Shown here: piece after piece, positions 1-7,304 of the stretch | How the letters are laid out: the number at the start of each line of letters is the position of its first letter | How positions within the stretch are numbered: position 1 is the first letter of the stretch | DNA from: Bacillota bacterium | GTDB taxonomy: Bacteria > Bacillota > Clostridia > Peptostreptococcales > Anaerovoracaceae | Direction: 5' to 3' | DNA: 16,211 nt | NCBI GenBank assembly: GCA_016302545.1 | Contig: JAEDNK010000028.1 | Span: 1-16,211, forward strand | Position numbers and translations under genes: made by a program | The notes under the pieces: model-generated | Seen by the model: only the letters and a program-made list of their open reading frames with translations | What the model was told of the DNA's origin: nothing | The model's database searches: none

Positions 1-51
1 GGTTCCGATGTTAATATGCGGTTTGGTTCTTTCAAACTTCTGTTTTGCCAT
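1..51 (-). CDS. tuf: Elongation factor Tu, first 17 codons (cut by window edge)
   Basis: Only the N-terminus is present; the gene runs off the left edge. The 17 residues begin MAKQKFERTKPHINIGT, the standard bacterial EF-Tu opening just before the GTPase P-loop. EF-Tu delivers aminoacyl-tRNA to the ribosomal A site as a GTP complex. An AGGAGG ribosome-binding site sits a few bases before the ATG. The gene starts 36 bases after the fusA stop codon, with no terminator between, so it is the next cistron of the same operon. The identification is secure from these residues and the position after fusA. Confidence 0.95.
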   Translation of the reverse strand, partial: MAKQKFERTKPHINIGT

Positions 52-87
52 TTTGATTTTCCTCCTAAATAAAGGTTATATAATTAG

Positions 88-2151
88 TTATTTGTTAATC
101 TTTTCAACCATGTGGTCAGGTAACTTTTCGAAGTGATCCATCTGCATTACATAAACGCCGCGGCCCTGAGTCTTAGATCTCAGGTCAGTAGCATATCCAA
201 ACATTTCTGACAGAGGCACATATCCTCTGATTGCTACTGCACCCAAGTTCATGTCGGAACCTTCGATTCTTCCTCTTCTCGAAGAAATGTCGCCGATTAC
301 ATCTCCCATATAATCTTCAGGAACCGTAACTTCAACCTTGAAGATAGGTTCAAGAAGTATCGGAGCCGCCTTCTTGCAGGCTTCTCTGAATGCCATGGAA
401 GCGGCAATCTTGAATGCCATTTCTGAGGAGTCGACTTCGTGGTATGAACCGTCGTAAAGCTCTACGCCTACGTCTACAACCTGATATCCCGCAACAGGTC
501 CAGTCTGCATAGCCTCTACGATACCTTCCTCGATCTTAGGAATGTATTCCTTAGGAATAGCACCTCCCACGATGGAGTTCTTGAATTCGAAGCCTGAGCC
601 GGCTTCTCTCGGGTAAACTCTGATCTTAACGTGACCGTACTGGCCCTTACCGCCTGACTGCTTAACATACTTGTTGTCGATGTCCGCAGTAGTAGTGATA
701 GTTTCCTTGTAGGATACCTGAGGCTTACCTACATTGGCCTCTACCTTAAACTCCCGAAGAAGTCTGTCAACGATAATTTCAAGATGAAGCTCTCCCATAC
801 CTGCAATGATTGTCTGACCTGTTTCAGGATTGGTGTAAGTCTTGAAAGTAGGGTCTTCTTCTGCTAACTTGGCTAATGCAAGTCCCATCTTTTCCTGACC
901 TGCTTTGGTCTTAGGCTCGATGGCGATTTCGATTACAGGATCAGGGAAGTCCATGGACTCCAGAATAATCTCATGCTTTTCATCGCAGAGAGTATCACCT
1001 GTGGTAGTGTCCTTAAGACCTACTGCCGCAGCAATATCTCCGGCATATACCTCCTGGATTTCCTCTCTCTTGTTTGCATGCATCTGGAGAATACGACCGA
1101 TTCTTTCTCTCTTTCCCTTTACAGAGTTGTATACATAGGAGCCGGACTGTAATGTTCCGGAGTAAACTCTGAAGAACGCAAGCTTACCTACGAACGGATC
1201 AGCCATAATCTTGAATGCGAGAGCCGAAAACGGTTCTTTATCGTCGGCTTTTCTTTCGTCTTCTTCACCTGTATCAGGGTTAACACCCTTTATTGCAGGG
1301 ATATCAAGAGGTGACGGCATGTAGTCGACTACTGCGTCAAGCATCATCTGTACACCCTTGTTTCTGTATGAAGAACCGCAAAGAACCGGAACCATTCTTC
1401 CCTCTATAGTTTCCTTTCTGATAGTGGCCTTTATCTGCTCTATGGAAGGTTCTTCGCCTTCAAGGAACATCATCATGAGCTCCTCATCTGTCTCACAGAC
1501 AGATTCTACTAGCTTCTCTCTCCATTCCTGAGCTAAATCCGCCATATCTGCAGGGATGTCCGTAATTTCGAATTCCTTGCCCAGCTCATCTTTATATATC
1601 TCTGCCTTCATTGTAACTAAGTCAATAATTCCAACGAATGTATCTTCAGCACCGATGGGCAGCTGGATAGGCACAGCATTTGCCTTCAGCCTGTCCTTAA
1701 TCATTCCGACAACTCTGAAGAAATTTGCACCCATAATGTCCATCTTATTAACATAGACCATTCTTGGAACATTGTACTTATCAGCCTGTCTCCAAACTGT
1801 TTCGGACTGAGGTTCAACTCCGCCCTTTGCACAAAGCACTGTTACGGAACCGTCCAGTACTCTCAATGATCTTTCTACTTCAACTGTGAAGTCTACGTGT
1901 CCCGGTGTATCAATAATGTTAATCTTTGTACCCTTCCACTGTGCTGTCGTAGCGGCAGAGGTAATAGTAATACCACGTTCCTGTTCCTGTTCCATCCAGT
2001 CCATGGTAGCTGCGCCTTCGTGGGTTTCGCCCAGCTTATGGGTCTTACCTGTGTAGAACAAGATTCTTTCTGTTGTAGTTGTTTTACCGGCATCGATATG
2101 AGCCATGATACCGATATTTCTCGTCTTTTCCAACGGAAAACTTCTTGGCAT
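88..2151 (-). CDS. fusA: Elongation factor G
   Basis: EF-G is the cytosolic translational GTPase that drives tRNA-mRNA translocation and, with RRF, ribosome recycling. The 687-residue protein is full length for the family. GTPase motifs are all present: AHIDAGKT (P-loop) at 17-24, RGITI (G2) at 59-63, DTPGH (G3, with the catalytic His) at 81-85 and NKMD (G4) at 135-138. The domain IV loop QSGGKGQYGHV is at 498-508. The ATG is preceded by a GGGAGGAG ribosome-binding site. It lies 56 bases after rpsG and 36 before tuf in one operon. No truncation or unusual residue is seen. Some Clostridia have an EF-G2 paralogue, but the str-operon context points to the canonical copy. Confidence 0.98.
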   Translation of the reverse strand: MPRSFPLEKTRNIGIMAHIDAGKTTTTERILFYTGKTHKLGETHEGAATMDWMEQEQERGITITSAATTAQWKGTKINIIDTPGHVDFTVEVERSLRVLDGSVTVLCAKGGVEPQSETVWRQADKYNVPRMVYVNKMDIMGANFFRVVGMIKDRLKANAVPIQLPIGAEDTFVGIIDLVTMKAEIYKDELGKEFEITDIPADMADLAQEWREKLVESVCETDEELMMMFLEGEEPSIEQIKATIRKETIEGRMVPVLCGSSYRNKGVQMMLDAVVDYMPSPLDIPAIKGVNPDTGEEDERKADDKEPFSALAFKIMADPFVGKLAFFRVYSGTLQSGSYVYNSVKGKRERIGRILQMHANKREEIQEVYAGDIAAAVGLKDTTTGDTLCDEKHEIILESMDFPDPVIEIAIEPKTKAGQEKMGLALAKLAEEDPTFKTYTNPETGQTIIAGMGELHLEIIVDRLLREFKVEANVGKPQVSYKETITTTADIDNKYVKQSGGKGQYGHVKIRVYPREAGSGFEFKNSIVGGAIPKEYIPKIEEGIVEAMQTGPVAGYQVVDVGVELYDGSYHEVDSSEMAFKIAASMAFREACKKAAPILLEPIFKVEVTVPEDYMGDVIGDISSRRGRIEGSDMNLGAVAIRGYVPLSEMFGYATDLRSKTQGRGVYVMQMDHFEKLPDHMVEKINK

Positions 2152-2207
2152 CTATTTCTCCTCCCTTCTACTTTTTTTATTAGACATATTAACCTGCCTT
2201 AGGAAGA

Positions 2208-2678
2208 CTACCATCTGAAGTGTGCGAATGCTCTGTTAGCATCTGCCATCTTATGGGTGTCTTCTTTCTTCTTAACGGATGCACCTGTGTTATTAGCTGC
2301 GTCCATAAGCTCCTTGGCAAGTCTTTCAGCCATAGTTCTTTCGCCTCTGGCTCTGGTGTATTTAGTAAGCCATCTTAAGCCTAAGGTCTGGCGTCTTTCA
2401 GGTCTTACTTCTACCGGAACCTGGTAGTTTGCACCACCGATTCTCTTTGCTTTTACTTCTAATACAGGCATGATGTTGTTCATTGCCTTTTCGAATACTT
2501 CCAAAGGTTCTTCGCCTGTCTGCTCCTTTATCATGTCAAATGCGCCGTAAACGATTGACTGAGCAGTTCCCTTTTTACCGTCAAGCATAATGCTGTTGAT
2601 TAACTTAGCAACAACAACGCTTCCGTAAACGGGATCCGGAAGTACTTCTCTCTTTGGTACGTTACCTTTTCTTGGCAC
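2208..2678 (-). CDS. rpsG: 30S ribosomal protein S7
   Basis: S7 is the primary binding protein that organises the 3' major domain (head) of 16S rRNA and touches the E-site tRNA. The 156-residue product has the usual family length, begins MPRKGNVPKREVLPDP, has the conserved VEVRPERRQTLGLRW segment in the middle and ends with the typical ANRAFAHFRW. Translation starts at GTG, not ATG; a strong GAGGAGGG ribosome-binding site about 7 bases upstream supports this. The preceding 304-nt gap after rpsL is unusually long and structured. Since S7 of E. coli represses its operon at this junction, autoregulation here is plausible, but that is inference. Confidence 0.98.
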   Translation of the reverse strand: MPRKGNVPKREVLPDPVYGSVVVAKLINSIMLDGKKGTAQSIVYGAFDMIKEQTGEEPLEVFEKAMNNIMPVLEVKAKRIGGANYQVPVEVRPERRQTLGLRWLTKYTRARGERTMAERLAKELMDAANNTGASVKKKEDTHKMADANRAFAHFRW

Positions 2679-2982
2679 TTCTCTTCCCTCCTCGCCTGAT
2701 AGCCTTCGTTTCTGTCTTATCTAGTACGAGACTATCTGCACAATATAGTATTTTAATTAATTGCACAATTCTTCACCCTCGCAGGTATGCGGTTTCCTTC
2801 GGGAAAGCCTCTCGGTGCGGGGATTACTCCTGCCCATCCCGCAATTAAAAGATGGCAGTTTTGCTGACGGGGTACTCGGTCTGTCTTATATATGATGACC
2901 GCGAGCGCTTCTTTGTATGACAAAAGAATGCTCTTCTACCGTTCTTTTAGTTTCTCGGATGCCACAGGCACATCAAAAAACT
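2679..2982 (-). promoter_or_regulatory. Long structured intercistronic region between rpsL and rpsG; candidate RNA regulator
   Basis: This 304-base stretch has no convincing gene. Read on the transcribed strand it contains, in order: a 7-bp hairpin with a 2-base bulge (2875-2905), a bulged 7-bp stem with a possible loop pseudoknot (2817-2858), a 7-bp hairpin with a CGAA loop (2791-2809) and a 5-bp hairpin (2731-2749). Its last bases form the rpsG ribosome-binding site, and CUCG at 2727-2730 could pair with the adjacent CGAG. A 10-base direct repeat ATAAGACAGA lies at 2880-2889 and 2711-2720, and ATTGTGCA occurs at 2762-2769 and 2737-2744. I do not recognise a known riboswitch consensus. An S7-responsive element is the obvious hypothesis by analogy with E. 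coli. Confidence 0.5.
2817..2858 (-). promoter_or_regulatory. Bulged stem with possible pseudoknot or alternative pairing
   Basis: GCGGGAT (2836-2842) pairs with ATCCCCGC (2817-2824) through seven base pairs and one bulged C, leaving an 11-base loop. Within that loop GGCAG (2830-2834) is complementary to CTGCC (2854-2858) just upstream. This permits an H-type pseudoknot. Alternatively, the longer CTGCCATC can pair with GATGGGCAG (one bulge), which would break the main stem, so the two folds can be mutually exclusive. The pairings are read directly from the sequence; their use in the cell is inference. Confidence 0.4.
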
Positions 2983-3399
2983 CTACTTCTTTTTAGGTCT
3001 CTTAGCACCGTATTTGGAACGTGCCTGAAGTCTGTTGTTTACACCGGCTGTGTCGAGTGTACCTCTGATGATGTGGTATCTTACACCGGGAAGGTCCTTA
3101 ACTCTGCCGCCTCTGATAAGAACTACAGAGTGCTCCTGCAGGTTGTGACCGATACCAGGGATGTAAGCTGTTACTTCAATACCGTTAGTCAGACGAACTC
3201 TCGCTACCTTTCTCAGCGCCGAGTTAGGCTTCTTAGGTGTTACAGTCTTTACAGAAGTGCATACGCCTCTCTTCTGCGGTGAATGAGTGTCAGTAGCGAC
3301 TCTCTTTAATGAGTTCATTCCCTTGTTCAGAGCAGGAGCTGTTGACTTCTTAACAGCACTGGTTCTACCTTCGCGTACTAATTGGTTGATAGTAGGCAT
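2983..3399 (-). CDS. rpsL: 30S ribosomal protein S12
   Basis: S12 sits at the decoding centre of the small subunit and controls decoding accuracy. The 138-residue length matches Bacillus/Clostridium S12; relative to the 124-residue E. coli protein it has an insertion after PAL near residue 24. The decoding loops TPKKPNSALRK (54-64) and GGRVKDLPGVRYH (97-109) are intact. The lysines equivalent to E. coli K43 and K88 are present as K56 and K101, so the common streptomycin-resistance changes are absent. D102 is the usual methylthiolation site. The ATG follows AAAGGAG with about 7 bases spacing. A promoter and a stem-loop precede the gene, separating it partly from rpoC. Confidence 0.98.
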   Translation of the reverse strand: MPTINQLVREGRTSAVKKSTAPALNKGMNSLKRVATDTHSPQKRGVCTSVKTVTPKKPNSALRKVARVRLTNGIEVTAYIPGIGHNLQEHSVVLIRGGRVKDLPGVRYHIIRGTLDTAGVNNRLQARSKYGAKRPKKK

Positions 3400-3447
3400 T
3401 CTTTTTCTCCTTTCTTCAAAAAATATCTTTTATTTTTTCAAGCCAAA

Positions 3448-3475
3448 TGACCTAAAACGCTTTCATTTTAGGTCA
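3448..3475 (-). promoter_or_regulatory. Perfect 10-bp stem-loop in the rpsL leader
   Basis: TGACCTAAAA and TTTTAGGTCA form a perfect 10-bp stem around an 8-base loop. AGCC (3441-3444) and GGCT (3480-3483) can extend it across an internal loop. It lies downstream of the promoter at 3498-3527, so it would be in the 5' leader of an rpsL-initiated mRNA and in the rpoC-rpsL spacer of the longer transcript. The bases after it on the transcribed strand are TTTGGCTTG, not a clean U-run, so it is a poor intrinsic terminator. A processing or stability element, or a protein-binding leader, fits better. Confidence 0.55.
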
Positions 3476-3497
3476 AATGGGCTCAAAACCAACATAT

Positions 3498-3527
3498 AGT
3501 TTAGCACAGATTCATTCTCTGTGTCAA
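3498..3527 (-). promoter_or_regulatory. Internal promoter for rpsL-rpsG-fusA-tuf
   Basis: Reading the minus strand, a perfect -35 TTGACA (3522-3527) is followed after 18 bases by TAAACT (3498-3503), preceded by TGC, which gives an extended -10. The spacer carries a dyad CACAGA-7 bases-TCTGTG (3505-3523) that overlaps the -35 edge and could be an operator or simply a hairpin at the rpoC 3' end. The site lies 20 bases beyond the rpoC stop codon. Confidence 0.55.
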
Positions 3528-3546
3528 TCTAAATCTTCCCTGAAAG

Positions 3547-6500
3547 CTAATCGAGCTCCACAAAATCTGCAATTTCACCAGCTTCGATCATCTCAGGCGT
3601 CTCATAAACCTGCTCTCCGAAAACCTCTTCTGTATCAAGTGCATCAAGGTCTCCGTCCTGCTCTGCCTCCATGTCAAAGTTTTCAGCGTTCGCCCTTGCC
3701 ATTTCCTCTTCCATTCTGAGTCTTTCCTGCTCGCGCTCATAGTTTTCCATGATTTCCGCGTTTACACCGTAATCGACTTCGATATTCTTGTATCTCTTCA
3801 TTCCGGTACCTGCAGGAATCAGCTTGCCGAGGATAACGTTTTCCTTAAGACCGAGAAGCTTGTCGTTCTTTCCTTTGATAGCCGCATCTGTCAGAACTCT
3901 TGTTGTCTCCTGGAAGGACGCTGCTGAAAGGAATGAATTTGTGGCCAGAGAAGCCTTGGTGATACCAAGAAGGATTCTCTTTGCTGTGCAAGGCTCTCCC
4001 CCTTCTTCGGCCGCCTTCTGGTTTGCTTCTTCGATTTCGAATTTGCCGTAAAGTCCGCCAGGAAGCAGGTCTGTGTCTCCGGAATCCTCAATCTTATACT
4101 TGGAAAGCATCTGGCTTACGATTACCTCAACGTGCTTGTCGTTAATATCAACACCCTGCTGTTTGTATACGCGCTGTACTTCCTTGAGCAGGTACTGATA
4201 TACACCCTCTACGCCGTTTAATCTGAGTATGTCATGAGGGTTCAGCGGTCCGCGGGTAATCTGTCCGCCTGCGTATACCATATCGCCCTCTTTTACATTT
4301 AATCTTGCTCCGTAAGGGATTATATAGGTTCTGTCTTCCTCTTCGCCTCTTACCCTTACTTCTGTCTTGTTGTCTTTTCTTGCTTCAATGGAAATTACCT
4401 GTCCGTCGGCCTCGCAGATTTCTGCAAGTCCCTTAGGCTTTCTCGCCTCGAACAGCTCTTCAACTCTAGGAAGACCCTGAGTGATGTCGCCGCCGGCAAC
4501 GCCGCCTGTATGGAAGGTTCTCATTGTCAGCTGAGTACCCGGTTCACCGATGGACTGTGCTGCTGTAATACCTACTGCTTCACCGATGTTAACCTCTTCT
4601 CCTGTAGCAAGGTTTCTGCCGTAGCACTTAGCGCAGATGCCTGTTCTGGAATGACAAGTCATTACTGATCTGATTGCTACACTCTCAATACCGCACTCTT
4701 CTACTCTTGCTGCCGCATCTTCAAGAATCTCTTCATTCTGCTCTACTATAACCTCTCCGGTGTCAGGGTCAGTAATGTCGATGAGTGCAGTCCTTCCTAC
4801 GATTCTCTGTCTCAATGGCTCAATTACTTCCTTGCCGTCAGTAAAGGCTCTTACTTCAACACCTTCGTCAGTTCCGCAGTCGTATTCTCTTACAATTACA
4901 TTATGAGATACGTCTACAAGTCTTCTTGTCAGGTAACCTGAGTCGGCTGTACGAAGAGCTGTATCTGCAAGACCTTTTCTTGCACCGTTTGAGGAAATGA
5001 AGTATTCCAGTATGGAAAGTCCTTCACGGAAGTTTGACTTGATAGGAATTTCTACCGTCTTACCGGTTGCGTTAGCCATAAGTCCACGCATACCTCCGAC
5101 CTGTCTTATCTGGTTCTTGCTGCCCCTGGCTCCGGAGTTGGCCATGATGAACAGGTTGTTCAGGGAGCCCAGAGAATCCATCAGTGCGTCTGCTACATCA
5201 TCCGTAGCCTTTGACCAGATTTTTATAATCTGCTCGTAACGTTCCTGATTGGACATAAGACCCATACGATAAGCCTTTTCGTATTTATCTACGTCTTTTT
5301 CAGCCTCAGCTACGATATCCCACTTGTTTTCAGGGATTTCCATATCGCTTACGCTGATGGTAACTGCTGCCTTGGTGGAGTACTTGTAACCCATAGACTT
5401 AATGTAGTCAAGCATGATTACAGTACCTGTATTTCCGTGCTTTCTATAGCACTTGTCAATAATAACTCCCAGTTTCTTCTTGTCGCAAAGGAAATCCACC
5501 TCAAGTGAGTACGGATCTTTTTCCCTGTCAACAAAACCTAAATCCTGAGGAATTCCCTGGTTGAAGATGAATCTTCCCACAGTGGACTCAACAAGCTTTC
5601 CTTTGGTATCACCATCAGCATACATTCTTACCTTAACCTTGGCGTGGATTCCCACTGTGCCGGTCTGATAAGCCATGAGCATTTCGTCAAGATCGGTGAA
5701 GACCTTGCCATCGCCCACTTCCGCATAGGTATCTCTTTCCTCAACACCCGGATGAGTCAGGTAATATGAACCCAGAATCATGTCCTGTGTAGGAGTGGTG
5801 ATAGGCGAACCGTCCTTAGGTGCGAGGATGTTGTTTACGGAAAGCATAAGGAATCTTGCCTCAGCCTGCGCTTCTACTGAAAGCGGTACATGAACTGCCA
5901 TCTGGTCACCGTCGAAGTCGGCGTTGAAAGCTGTACATACCAGAGGATGAAGCTTGATAGCTTTACCCTCTACCAGTACCGGTTCGAATGCCTGAATACC
6001 AAGTCTGTGAAGTGTCGGCGCACGGTTGAGCATTACAGGATGTTCCTTGATAACACCCTCCAGTACGTCCCAAACCTCAGGTCTTACCTTTTCAACCATT
6101 CTCTTTGCGCTCTTGATGTTGTGAGCATAGCCCTGCTCCACAAGCTCCTTCATGATGAAAGGCTTAAAGAGTTCCAGTGCCATCTTCTTAGGCAGTCCGC
6201 ACTGGTAGAACTTTAATTCCGGTCCTACTACGATAACGGAACGTCCTGAGTAGTCAACACGCTTACCTAACAGGTTCTGTCTGAAACGGCCCTGCTTTCC
6301 CTTAAGCATATCAGATAATGACTTAAGCGGTCTTGCCCCCGGGCCTGTTACAGCTCTTCCTCTTCTGCCGTTGTCTATGAGCGAGTCAACAGCTTCCTGA
6401 AGCATTCTCTTTTCATTTCTGACGATAATGTCAGGAGCGCCCAGCTCAAGGAGCCTGTTAAGTCTGTTGTTTCTGTTGATTACTCTTCTGTATAAATCGT

Positions 6501-7284
6501 TTAAGTCTGATGTGGCAAATCTGCCGCCATCCAGCTGTACCATCGGTCTGATGTCAGGCGGAATTACCGGAATCACATCAAGAATCATCCATTCAGGTCT
6601 GTTGCCTGAAAGTCTCAATGCCTCGATTACTTCCAGTCTTCTTACGATTCTTATCTTCTTCTGTCCGGATGCATCCTTCAGCTTCTTTCTTAAATCTGCT
6701 GAAAGCTCTTCAAGGTCGATGTCTGACAGAAGCTTTTTGATTGCCTCTGCCCCCATACCGGCCTGGAATCTGTCGCCGTACTGCTCTTTAGCGTCTCTGT
6801 ACTGCTGTTCGCTTAATATTTCCTTGTAGCCAAGTCCCGTATCTCCCGGTTCGGTTACGATATAGGAAGCGAAATACAGAACCTTTTCAAGGTTTCTCGG
6901 GGTGACATCAAGGCAAAGACCCATTCTTGACGGAATTCCCTTGAAGTACCAGATATGGGAAACGGGAGCCGCAAGCTTGATGTGGCCCATTCTTTCCCTT
7001 CTTACCTTGGCCTTGGTTACCTCTACTCCGCAGCGGTCGCAGACGATACCCTTGTATCTGATTCTCTTATACTTACCGCAGTGGCATTCCCAGTCCTTCA
7101 TAGGTCCGAAGATTTTCTCGCAGAAAAGTCCGTCCTTTTCAGGCTTGAGAGTTCTGTAGTTGATGGTCTCAGGCTTGGTTACCTCGCCGTGAGACCACTC
7201 AAGAATCTTCTCAGGAGATGCCAGATTGATCTGTATAGATTCGAAATTATTTAATTCATAATCGTTGTTTACGTTATTATTCAA
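3547..7284 (-). CDS. rpoC: DNA-directed RNA polymerase subunit beta'
   Basis: Beta' carries the catalytic Mg site of RNA polymerase and, with beta, forms the DNA clamp. The 1245-residue protein is slightly longer than B. subtilis RpoC (about 1,200). N-terminal zinc ligands are C67, C69, C82 and C85; the catalytic NADFDGD loop is at 454-460; the second zinc cluster is C803, C877, C884 and C887. The bridge/trigger-region sequences AVGITAAQSIGEPGTQLTMRTFHTGG-type residues are present after it. The last roughly 60 residues form a charged, strongly acidic tail. The start is TTG, supported by GGGGAGGGG just upstream and no other start codon in the first 16 codons. It begins 20 bases after rpoB and shares its transcript. 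Confidence 0.98.
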   Translation of the reverse strand: MNNNVNNDYELNNFESIQINLASPEKILEWSHGEVTKPETINYRTLKPEKDGLFCEKIFGPMKDWECHCGKYKRIRYKGIVCDRCGVEVTKAKVRRERMGHIKLAAPVSHIWYFKGIPSRMGLCLDVTPRNLEKVLYFASYIVTEPGDTGLGYKEILSEQQYRDAKEQYGDRFQAGMGAEAIKKLLSDIDLEELSADLRKKLKDASGQKKIRIVRRLEVIEALRLSGNRPEWMILDVIPVIPPDIRPMVQLDGGRFATSDLNDLYRRVINRNNRLNRLLELGAPDIIVRNEKRMLQEAVDSLIDNGRRGRAVTGPGARPLKSLSDMLKGKQGRFRQNLLGKRVDYSGRSVIVVGPELKFYQCGLPKKMALELFKPFIMKELVEQGYAHNIKSAKRMVEKVRPEVWDVLEGVIKEHPVMLNRAPTLHRLGIQAFEPVLVEGKAIKLHPLVCTAFNADFDGDQMAVHVPLSVEAQAEARFLMLSVNNILAPKDGSPITTPTQDMILGSYYLTHPGVEERDTYAEVGDGKVFTDLDEMLMAYQTGTVGIHAKVKVRMYADGDTKGKLVESTVGRFIFNQGIPQDLGFVDREKDPYSLEVDFLCDKKKLGVIIDKCYRKHGNTGTVIMLDYIKSMGYKYSTKAAVTISVSDMEIPENKWDIVAEAEKDVDKYEKAYRMGLMSNQERYEQIIKIWSKATDDVADALMDSLGSLNNLFIMANSGARGSKNQIRQVGGMRGLMANATGKTVEIPIKSNFREGLSILEYFISSNGARKGLADTALRTADSGYLTRRLVDVSHNVIVREYDCGTDEGVEVRAFTDGKEVIEPLRQRIVGRTALIDITDPDTGEVIVEQNEEILEDAAARVEECGIESVAIRSVMTCHSRTGICAKCYGRNLATGEEVNIGEAVGITAAQSIGEPGTQLTMRTFHTGGVAGGDITQGLPRVEELFEARKPKGLAEICEADGQVISIEARKDNKTEVRVRGEEEDRTYIIPYGARLNVKEGDMVYAGGQITRGPLNPHDILRLNGVEGVYQYLLKEVQRVYKQQGVDINDKHVEVIVSQMLSKYKIEDSGDTDLLPGGLYGKFEIEEANQKAAEEGGEPCTAKRILLGITKASLATNSFLSAASFQETTRVLTDAAIKGKNDKLLGLKENVILGKLIPAGTGMKRYKNIEVDYGVNAEIMENYEREQERLRMEEEMARANAENFDMEAEQDGDLDALDTEEVFGEQVYETPEMIEAGEIADFVELD

Positions 7285-7304
7285 GGAGCCCCTCCCCTTT
7301 CTAT

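Noticed and set aside
2721..2731. CTAGTACGAGA on the plus strand, identical to 11 bases of the 23S sarcin-ricin loop region, intriguing near fusA
   Set aside because: It is on the strand opposite to transcription, the following GGACC of the rRNA loop is absent, and 11 bases can match by chance.
2757..2837. A 26-codon frame on the minus strand within the rpsL-rpsG gap, starting ATGGGCAGG
   Set aside because: It has no spaced ribosome-binding site, its composition is arginine-rich and unlike a known leader, and it lies across the strong stems. RNA structure explains the sequence better.
5890..6216. Long plus-strand frames opposite rpoB, rpoC, rpsL and fusA
   Set aside because: All are antisense shadows of strongly conserved genes, with no ribosome-binding sites and no recognisable protein features.
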